A stretch of DNA of 64,000 nucleotides, taken from the NCBI RefSeq assembly GCF_016860525.1, contig NZ_BNEA01000015.1, positions 4,216,001 to 4,280,000 on the forward strand, in the 5' to 3' direction. This DNA is from Streptomyces rubradiris. GTDB lineage: Bacteria > Actinomycetota > Actinomycetes > Streptomycetales > Streptomycetaceae. The notes beneath the pieces were generated by a model. It had not been told where the DNA came from. It did no database searches and was given only the letters and a program-made list of their open reading frames with translations. The position numbers and the translations under genes are program-made. Positions 25,418 through 34,300 of the stretch are shown piece by piece (the first letter of the stretch is position 1; the number at the start of each line of letters is the position of its first letter).

Positions 25418-26580
25418 GCCTGCGCACCCGCGACACCCTCGGCGGCCGGGCCGCGATCGCCGGCATCGGGGCCACCGAGTTCTCCAAGGACTCCGGCCGC
25501 AGCGAACTGCGCCTGGCGGTGGAGGCGGTGCGGGCCGCGCTCGACGACGCGGGGCTCACCCCGGCGGACGTGGACGGGCTGGTGACCTTCACCATGGACA
25601 CCAGCCCGGAGATCACCGTGGCCCAGGCCTGCGGGATGGGCGAGCTGTCCTTCTTCTCCCGGGTGCACTACGGCGGCGGCGCGGCCTGCGCCACCGTCCA
25701 GCAGGCGGCGCTCGCGGTGGCGACGGGCCTGGCGGAGGTGGTGGTCTGCTACCGCGCGTTCAACGAGCGCTCGGGCCGCCGGTTCGGCGCGGGCGTACGG
25801 CACCGGGAGCCGTCGGCGGAGGGCGTGGCGCTCGGCTGGACGCTGCCGTTCGGGCTGCTCACCCCGGCCTCCTGGGTGGCGATGGCGGCCCGGCGCTACC
25901 TGCACGCCCACGGTCTGACCCCGGAGGCGTTCGGGCAGGTGGCCGTGGTGGACCGGGCGTACGCGGCGACCAACCCGGCCGCGTACTTCCACGGCCGCCC
26001 GATCACGCTCGCCGACCACGCCGCCTCCCGCTGGATCGCCGAGCCGCTGCGGCTGCTGGACTGCTGCCAGGAGACCGACGGCGGGCAGGCGGTGGTCGTC
26101 ACCTCCCTGGAGCGGGCCCGGGACCTGCCGCACCCGCCCGCCGTGATCGCGGCGGCGGCCCAGGGCGCGGGCCGGGCGCAGGAGCAGATGACCGGCTTCT
26201 ACCGCGACGATCTGACCGGCCTGCCGGAGATGAACGCGGTGGCCCGCCAGCTGTGGCGCACCTCCGGTCTCGGCCCGGACGACATCGACGTGGCGATCCT
26301 CTACGACCACTTCACCCCCTTCGTGCTGATGCAGCTGGAGGAGTTCGGGTTCTGCGGCAGGGGGCGGGCGGCGGACTTCGTGGCCGAGCGGCGGCTGCCG
26401 CTGAACACCCACGGGGGCCAGCTCGGGGAGGCGTACCTGCACGGTATGAACGGCATCGCGGAGGCGGTACGGCAACTGCGGGGCACGGCCGTGAACCAGG
26501 TGCCGGGGGCCGCGCGGACCCTGGTGACGGCCGGCACCGGGGTACCGACATCAGGGCTGGTCCTGACGGCGGACGGGTGA
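25414..26580 (+). CDS. ltp2: Thiolase-like lipid-transfer protein (Ltp2-like aldolase)
   Basis: 388-aa thiolase-fold protein. AAIAGIGATEFSKDSGR opens the fold; GGGAACATVQQAALAVA holds a Cys, while the C-terminal region ends LNTHGGQLGEAYLHGMNG. The order MaoC-DUF35, MaoC, thiolase-like matches chsH2-chsH1-ltp2 of steroid side-chain degradation, where Ltp2 with the DUF35 domain cleaves the C-C bond to release propionyl-CoA. No other steroid gene is nearby, so the substrate may be another branched or polycyclic acyl-CoA. Confidence 0.82.
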   Translation: MSLRTRDTLGGRAAIAGIGATEFSKDSGRSELRLAVEAVRAALDDAGLTPADVDGLVTFTMDTSPEITVAQACGMGELSFFSRVHYGGGAACATVQQAALAVATGLAEVVVCYRAFNERSGRRFGAGVRHREPSAEGVALGWTLPFGLLTPASWVAMAARRYLHAHGLTPEAFGQVAVVDRAYAATNPAAYFHGRPITLADHAASRWIAEPLRLLDCCQETDGGQAVVVTSLERARDLPHPPAVIAAAAQGAGRAQEQMTGFYRDDLTGLPEMNAVARQLWRTSGLGPDDIDVAILYDHFTPFVLMQLEEFGFCGRGRAADFVAERRLPLNTHGGQLGEAYLHGMNGIAEAVRQLRGTAVNQVPGAARTLVTAGTGVPTSGLVLTADG

Positions 26581-26606
26581 GTCCTCGGGGCCGTCCCCGG
26601 TGACTC

Positions 26607-26679
26607 CTCGGGGGACGTACTCGGTGACTCCTCGGGTGGTTCGCGTCGGCTGCTCGGGGGACGTACTCGGTGACTCCTC
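26607..26679. repeat. 27-bp direct repeat upstream of the sigma-factor gene
   Basis: 26607-26633 and 26653-26679 are identical (start CTCGGGGGACGTACTCGG), with a further GTGACTCCTCGGG piece at 26600. The ~260-bp gap between the thiolase-like and sigma genes is otherwise empty; the repeats may be regulatory or decayed coding sequence. Confidence 0.7.
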
Positions 26680-26841
26680 AGGCCGTTACCGGCGGCTGCT
26701 CAGGGTCGTACCCGCAGACGGGCGGACCCGTGCTCCACCTTCAGGAGGTGGAGGCAGCCCTACCCCTACAACCTGAGGGGGACCCGCCTTCAGGACCTGC
26801 GGCCGATACCCGGCGGGGGACCGCGCTCCTAGCGTGGAGGC

Positions 26842-27399
26842 ATGACCACACCCGTCTGCACCAGCGCCTCGGCCGCCGCCGCACCCAGGCGGCAGACACC
26901 CCTCTACCCGACGTTCGCGGCGTACGTGCGGGCCCGCCAGCCGGTCCTGCTGCGCACCGCGCGCTCGCTGACCGCGAACCCGAACGACGCCGAGGACCTG
27001 CTGCAGACCGCGCTGGCCAAGACCTATGTCGCGTGGGAGCGGATCGAGGACCACAGGGCGCTGGACGGCTATGTGCGCCGGGCGCTCGTGAACACCCGTA
27101 CCTCCCAGTGGCGCAAGCGCCGGGTGGACGAGTTCGCCTGCGAGGAGCTGCCCGAGCCCGAGCCGCTGCCCGTGGGCGAGGACCCGGCCGAGCGGCAGGC
27201 GCTGCGCGACGCGATGTGGCGGGCGGTCCTGCGGCTGCCGGCGCGCCAGCGGGCGATGGTCGTCCTCAGGTACTACGAGGATCTGAGCGAGGCACAGACC
27301 GCCGAGGTGCTCGGGGTCTCGGTGGGCACGGTGAAGTCGGCGGTCTCCCGCGCCCTGGGCAAGCTGCGCGAGGACCCGGAGCTGGCCCCGGCCCGCTAG
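26842..27399 (+). CDS. SigE-family (ECF) RNA polymerase sigma factor
   Basis: 185 aa. Sigma region 2 is seen as LLRTARSLTANPNDAEDLLQ with AKTYVAWERI; region 4 as RQRAMVVLRYYEDLSEAQTA and VLGVSVGTVKSAVSRAL (recognition helix, about 150-170). This matches the actinobacterial SigE group with the FAAYVRARQPVLLRTA pattern. No anti-sigma gene is adjacent. ATG at 26842 is preceded by GGAGGC. It directs RNA polymerase to a stress- or envelope-type regulon that cannot be inferred here. Confidence 0.9.
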   Translation: MTTPVCTSASAAAAPRRQTPLYPTFAAYVRARQPVLLRTARSLTANPNDAEDLLQTALAKTYVAWERIEDHRALDGYVRRALVNTRTSQWRKRRVDEFACEELPEPEPLPVGEDPAERQALRDAMWRAVLRLPARQRAMVVLRYYEDLSEAQTAEVLGVSVGTVKSAVSRALGKLREDPELAPAR

Positions 27400-27478
27400 C
27401 GGGCTCCGCCCGCGGAGACCGCCGGCCCGTCGGCGAACTCCGCTTACAGTGACCGTAGCGTGACGCACCCCCTAGTGA

Positions 27479-27494
27479 CATACCGCGTGGTATG
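27479..27494. promoter_or_regulatory. Candidate operator upstream of acyl-CoA ligase gene
   Basis: CATACC-GCGT-GGTATG, perfect 6-bp arms with a 4-bp spacer, 59 bp before the ligase start. The size and position fit a TetR/FadR-type repressor site. No regulator gene is next to it. Confidence 0.5.
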
Positions 27495-27552
27495 CGCGCA
27501 GAATCAGCGCAACCTCTACCACCGCGTAGGCAATGTCGCCCGGGAGGACTCC

Positions 27553-29208
<1,656 letters not shown>

Positions 29209-29286
29209 CTGCGGTGGCGGTACGGGCGCTCCGGCCGTGACGGCGAAGGCCCGTACGAGCCCTGCCGGGCCTCCGGTCGCCGGGCG

Positions 29287-30498
29287 TCAGCGCCGGCCGG
29301 TCCGCATCGTCGTCGCCCAGCCCAGCGCCAGCCACACGCCCGCCACCGCGCACACTCCGGCCCAGCCCCAGTGCCCGAAGGCGGGGCCCGCGGCGGCCGA
29401 GGCGAGGGCGCCGCCGGCGAAGCCCGAGACGACGTAGGCGGTGTTGGCGGTGGCCGGTGCGGTGGTCGTGGTCAGGGCCACGGTCTGGTTGGCCACATGG
29501 GAGGCGACCAGCGCCGCGTGGATCGCGATCGCGGCGGCGAACAGCGCCGGCAGGACGTGCCCGCCGAGCCAGAACAGCGGTACGGCGACGGCGGCCAGCA
29601 CGAACGCGGTGCCGACGACCCGCGCGGCACCGAACCGGTCCACCAGGCCGCCCGCCAGCGGTGCCACCGCGCTGGCGGTCAGCCCGAAGAGGCCGAAGAG
29701 CCCGGCGGTCGCGGTGGACAGGTCGTACGCCGGCCCGGTCAGCAGCAGGGACAGCGAGGTCCACAGGGCACTCCAGGCGCCGAACATCCCCGCCTGCCGG
29801 ACGCAGGACCGCCGCAGCTCGGGCGAGCGGCGCAGCAGCCCCGGCAGCTCGGCTATGCCGGAGAACAGCCCGCCCCGCCGCGCCGGCCGGTCGGACGGCA
29901 GGGCCAGCGCGGTGGCCAGCCCCAGGGCGAGGGTGAGGACGGCGGACCCGGCGAACACCCAGCGCCAGCCGAGGCCCTGCCCGGCGAGTCCGCCGAGCAC
30001 CCGGGCCGCGACGATGCCGGTGAACAGCCCGGCGATGACGGCGGCGACGTGCCGGGCCCGCCGGTCGGCCGGGGCGCGGGCGGCCACCAGCGGGACCAGC
30101 AGCTGGGGGATGACGGTCGCCGCGGCGGCGACGAAGACGGCGGCGGCCAGGGCCGCGGTGCCCGGTGCCACGGCCGCGGTGAGCAGCGCGACCGTGGTGG
30201 CGACGGAGAGCCAGGCGACGAGCCGGCGGCGGTTGACGCGGTCGCCGAGCGGCGCGAAGAAGAGCAGGCCGGCGGCGTAACCGAGCTGGGCCACCGAGGC
30301 GATCCAGGCCACGGCCGACGGGGTGGTGCCGAAGTCGTGGGAGATCAGCGGGAGCAGCGGGGCCGCGAGGTAGATGTTGGCGGCCGTGACGGCGGTGCAG
30401 ACGGCGATGAGCAGGAGGAAGAGGGTGCCGGAGGCCGGTCGCTCACGGGCGGGTTCCCGGACGGGTGTTGCCTGGTGGGTGGTGGTGGCTGACGGCAT
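29287..30498 (-). CDS. MFS multidrug efflux transporter (SCO4007-like)
   Basis: 403 aa with about 12 hydrophobic helices; the motif A region reads FFAPLGDRVNRRRLVAW. It is divergent from a TetR gene across 133 bp that holds two matching palindromes. The arrangement is that of SCO4007/SCO4008 of S. coelicolor, where the TetR protein is a multidrug-sensing repressor of the pump (recalled from literature). Probable substrates are cationic lipophilic compounds. ATG at 30498 with GGAGAAG upstream. Confidence 0.87.
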   Translation of the reverse strand: MPSATTTHQATPVREPARERPASGTLFLLLIAVCTAVTAANIYLAAPLLPLISHDFGTTPSAVAWIASVAQLGYAAGLLFFAPLGDRVNRRRLVAWLSVATTVALLTAAVAPGTAALAAAVFVAAAATVIPQLLVPLVAARAPADRRARHVAAVIAGLFTGIVAARVLGGLAGQGLGWRWVFAGSAVLTLALGLATALALPSDRPARRGGLFSGIAELPGLLRRSPELRRSCVRQAGMFGAWSALWTSLSLLLTGPAYDLSTATAGLFGLFGLTASAVAPLAGGLVDRFGAARVVGTAFVLAAVAVPLFWLGGHVLPALFAAAIAIHAALVASHVANQTVALTTTTAPATANTAYVVSGFAGGALASAAAGPAFGHWGWAGVCAVAGVWLALGWATTMRTGRR

Positions 30499-30529
30499 GG
30501 GGGAGCTTCTCCTTAGAGCCGGCTCTCAC

Positions 30530-30603
30530 AACTAACTGGTTGGTTGACAGACGTCAACAGCGTGCACCGGCATCCGCATTCCCGTCAACCAAACAGTTGG
30601 TTA
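30530..30603. promoter_or_regulatory. Paired TetR operators in divergent promoter
   Basis: Site 1 (30530-30548) reads AACTAACTGGTTGGTTGAC; site 2 (30584-30603), on the opposite strand, reads TAACCAACTGTTTGGTTGAC. Each is itself nearly palindromic. One site faces each gene, so the TetR protein can repress the pump and itself. Confidence 0.7.
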
Positions 30604-30631
30604 TCGGCTCCCGGGCGCCTACCCTGTCCCC

Positions 30632-31213
30632 ATGGCAACAGTGAGGGACCCTGAGGCCACCAAGGCCCGGATCTTCGAGGCGGCGGTCGCCGAGTTCTCC
30701 CGGCACGGCATCGCGGGCGCCCGCATCGACCGCATCGCCGCCACGGCCAAGGCCAACAAGCAGCTGATCTACGCCTACTTCGGCAACAAGGCGGAGCTGT
30801 TCACCCAGGTCCTCGGCAGCCGCATGGTGGACCTGGCCTCGGCCGTACCCGTCGACCCCGACGACATCGACGGCTGGGTGGACCGCCTCCTCGACTACCA
30901 CGCCGCCCACCCCGAGCTGCTGCGCCTGCTCTTCTGGGAGGGCATGGAGTACGGCACCGCCGAACTGCCCGACGAGGAGGCCCGCCAGGACCACTACGCC
31001 CGCAAGGTCGCCCAGATCAGGGACGCCCAGGAACGGGGTGTCATCACGGACACCATCCCGGCCGGTGACCTGCTCATCCTGCTGATCTCGCTGACGAACT
31101 GGTCCTCCGCGCTCCCGCAGATGCGGCGCATCCTCACGGGGACGGGGGGCGGCGACCAGGACCGCCTGCGGGCCTCCATCAGGGAGGCGGCCCGCAGGCT
31201 GGTCGCGCGCTAG
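30632..31213 (+). CDS. TetR-family repressor (SCO4008-like)
   Basis: 193 aa. N-terminal HTH: ATKARIFEAAVAEFSRHGIA, then RIDRIAATAKANKQLIYAYF (residues 6-52). The ligand domain follows and carries Trp and acidic residues (LLFWEGMEYGTAELPDEEA), suited to cationic ligands. It is divergent from the MFS pump and is very likely its repressor. It converges with the giant kinase-like gene across a small tandem repeat. Confidence 0.88.
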   Translation: MATVRDPEATKARIFEAAVAEFSRHGIAGARIDRIAATAKANKQLIYAYFGNKAELFTQVLGSRMVDLASAVPVDPDDIDGWVDRLLDYHAAHPELLRLLFWEGMEYGTAELPDEEARQDHYARKVAQIRDAQERGVITDTIPAGDLLILLISLTNWSSALPQMRRILTGTGGGDQDRLRASIREAARRLVAR

Positions 31214-31236
31214 TCCGCGACCAGCCCGCGGTCCCC

Positions 31237-31339
31237 GGCCGACCGCTCCCGGTCCGTGGCCGACCGCTCCCGGTCCGTGGCCGGCGGCGCCCGGTTGTGG
31301 CCGGCGGCGCCCCGTTGTGGTCGGAGGCTCCCGGTCGGT
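31237..31339. repeat. Tandem ~21-bp repeat between convergent genes
   Basis: Five units of 20-21 bp: the first two are identical (GGCCGACCGCTCCCGGTCCG...), the next three diverged. It lies between the ends of the TetR and kinase-like genes and may act as a transcript end region or is a neutral minisatellite. Confidence 0.65.
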
Positions 31340-31375
31340 GGCCCCGTACGGTGTCCCGGTCTCGGCCGGCGGGCC

Positions 31376-34300
31376 CTAGTTGGTGCCGATCCGGGCCAGC
31401 AGGTCGACGATCCTGCTCTGCACCTCGGTGCTGGTGGACCGCTCGGCGAGGAACAGCACGGTCTCGCCGGAGGCCAGCCGGGGCCGGTCGGCCTGGTCGA
31501 CGGCGGCGGTGTAGACGACCAACGGGGTGCGGTTGAGCTGCCCGTTCGCGCGCAGCCAGTCCACGATCCCGGCCCGTCGGCGGTGCACCTGCATCAGGTC
31601 CATCACCACCAGGTTCGGCCGGAACTGCGCCGCCAGCGTCACCGCGTCGTTGTCGCTCGCGGCCCGCGCCACCTGCATCCCGCGCCGCTCCAGCGTCGTC
31701 GTCAGCGCCAGCGCGATCTCCGCGTGCTCCTCGATGAGCAGCACCCGCGGCGGATGCTGCTCGCTGTCCCGGGGCGCCAGCGCCTTCAGCAGTACGGCGG
31801 GATCGGCGCCGTAGGCCGCCTCGCGCGACGCCTGGCCGAGCCCGGCCGTGACCAGCACCGGCACCTCGGCCGCCACGGCGGCCTGACGCAGCGACTGCAG
31901 GGCCGTCCTGGTGATGGGCCCGGTCAGCGGGTCCACGAAGAGCGCGGCGGGGAACGCCGCGATCTGCGCGTCGACCTCCTCGCGCGAGTGCACGATGACC
32001 GGCCGGTACCCACGGTCGCTGAGCGCCTGCTGGGTCGTCACGTCCGGCGCGGGCCACACCAGCAGCCGGCGCGGGTTGTCCAGCGGCTCCGGGGGCAGCT
32101 CGTCGTCCAGCGGCTGCGGGCGCGGGGTGTCCGCCACCTCCACGGCCCCGCCCGGACCGTCCAGCGGCTCCGGTCCCTCGGCCGCGTCGGGCTCCGGGGC
32201 GCCGATGGCGTAGGACCGCCCGGCCCCCTCGGTGCCCGGGGCCGGCCGCCCCGGCATGGGCGGCTGACCGGCGGGCGAGGACTGCGGCGCCGGGGGCCGG
32301 CCGACGGGTGCCGGGTGTCCGGGCACCGGCTCGGACGCCGGGTGCGGCCGGGCCCCCTGGTCCGGCCGGGCCTCCTGGCGGCCGGCCGGGTCCGGGGGCG
32401 TGCCCAGCTTGCGCCGGCGGCCGGAACCACCGGGCGCGTGCGGCGGCGGGGTAGCCGTCGGCTGCTGCGTCTGCGCGGCCTGCCGGGCGAACGGTACGCC
32501 CTGCCCGAGCGTCCGTACGGAGATCGACCGCCCCTGCGTGGAGTCCGGGTCGACCGGTCCGCCACCCGCCGCCTCGGCGGGCAACGGCTGTGCGGCCCGC
32601 GGCGGTTGACCACCCTGGGCGGTGGCGGCAGCGGCGGGCGTGGTGGGCCCGGTGGGAAGGGGCGTGCCGGGGGTCGGGGTGCCCTGAGCCGGTGTGGCGG
32701 GGGGCGTGGGGCCCTGAACCGGTGTGGCGGGGGGCGTGGGGTCCTGGGCCGGGAGCGGGGTTCCCGCGCCGGCGGTGTCGTCGGCACCCGGCCACTGCGG
32801 CGGGGCGCCGGCCGCGGGGCCGCCGACGGGCGGCACCGGCGCGGGCCGGGTACCCGGCGCCTGACCGGGCGTGGCCTCGGCGGGCAACGGCAGCGGGCCC
32901 GGGCCCGCCACCGGGGTGCCGGCGGGCGGGGTGCCCGGCTGCGCGGCGGCCGGCGCCTGCGGGGCTGCTCCCGCGGGCGTGGACTGCCCGGCGGCACCCT
33001 GGGCGGGTGTGTTCTGGACGGGCATGCCGTGGGCGGGCGCGCCCTGGGGCGGTGTGGCCGAGGCCGGTGCCGCCGGGGCGGGTGCCGCCGGAGTGGGCGT
33101 GGGCTGTCCGGGCGTGCCCTGCGCGGGTACGGCGGCGCCGGGCTGGGCGCCGGGAGCCACGGGGCCGCCCTGGAGGGGGATGCCCTGCCCGATTGTGCCC
33201 TGCGCGGGAACGTTTGGCGCGGGGGCGTGCTGACCGGGAACCGGAGGTACGGCGGCGGTCCCCTGCGGCACCTGCCCGGGAGCGCCCGGCACCGGCAGGG
33301 GCCGGGTCTGGCCGGGTACGGTCCCCGGTGCCACCGCCTGGGCGGCCTCGGCGGGCTGTGCCATCGCCCGGCGCCGGCGGCCGGTCGGCGCGCTGGTGGG
33401 GTGCGGCTGCGGCGGGGTGTGGTCCTCGGCCTGGTCGAGCGGTACGGCGTCGTGCCGACCGTCGACACCGGGCAGCCCCTCGACGGACACCGGCATCTGG
33501 GCGGGCAGCTGCACCTGACCGGGCAGTGGCGCCTGACCGGGCAGTGGCGCCTGACCGGGCAGTGGCGCCTGACCGGGCAGTGGCGCCTGACCGGGCAGCG
33601 GTGCCTGACCGGGCAGCGGCCCGGCACCGGGAACGCGCGGCCGACCGCCCTCGGCGACCCCGGCACCCGGAGCGACGGGCACACCGGCGTTCGGGGACGC
33701 GGGCACACCGGCGTGCGGAGCCATGGCCCCACCCGCGCTCGGGTCGGCGGGCACACCGGCACCGGGAGCCGCCGATACGGCCGCGCTCTCGTCGGCACCG
33801 GGAGTCACCGGTACGGCCGTACCCGAGCCCGGGGCCGGAGCCGCACCACTCGCCGGGGCCGGAGTCTCGTGGGCCCCCTCGGCCTCGGGGGACCGGGGGG
33901 ACCGGTCGGCGTCGGCCGGGGGCAGGGCGAACACCGTGCGCGGGCCGCTCGCTTCCTGCGCCGCGGCGCGCTCCGCCGCGGCGGCCAGCGCTCGCCGGCG
34001 CCGTCCGCCCGGCTGAGCACCCTCGGCGCCGACGGCTTCGCCTCCCTGGGCGCCACCCGTCTGACCACCCCGGGCCGGAACCACCGGGCCGCCCTGGGCG
34101 GGAACGGCCCGTGCACCCGGCGTCACTTCGCCACCGGCTCCCGTCCCGGCTTCCGCCGCGGGAAGGGCGGGCGGCAGGGCGGCCTGCGGTGCGGCGTCCA
34201 CCTCGCGGCGGGCCCGCCGGCCCGTACCCGCGGGCACGCCCTGCGGCGGCACGGTGCCACCGAGCCCCGTACCCGAGGCGGCGGCCCCCGCGCTCTGCTC

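Noticed and set aside
31237-31339. CRISPR-like array
   Set aside because: Tandem units have no spacers and there are no cas genes; it is a minisatellite. No CRISPR array was seen anywhere in the window.
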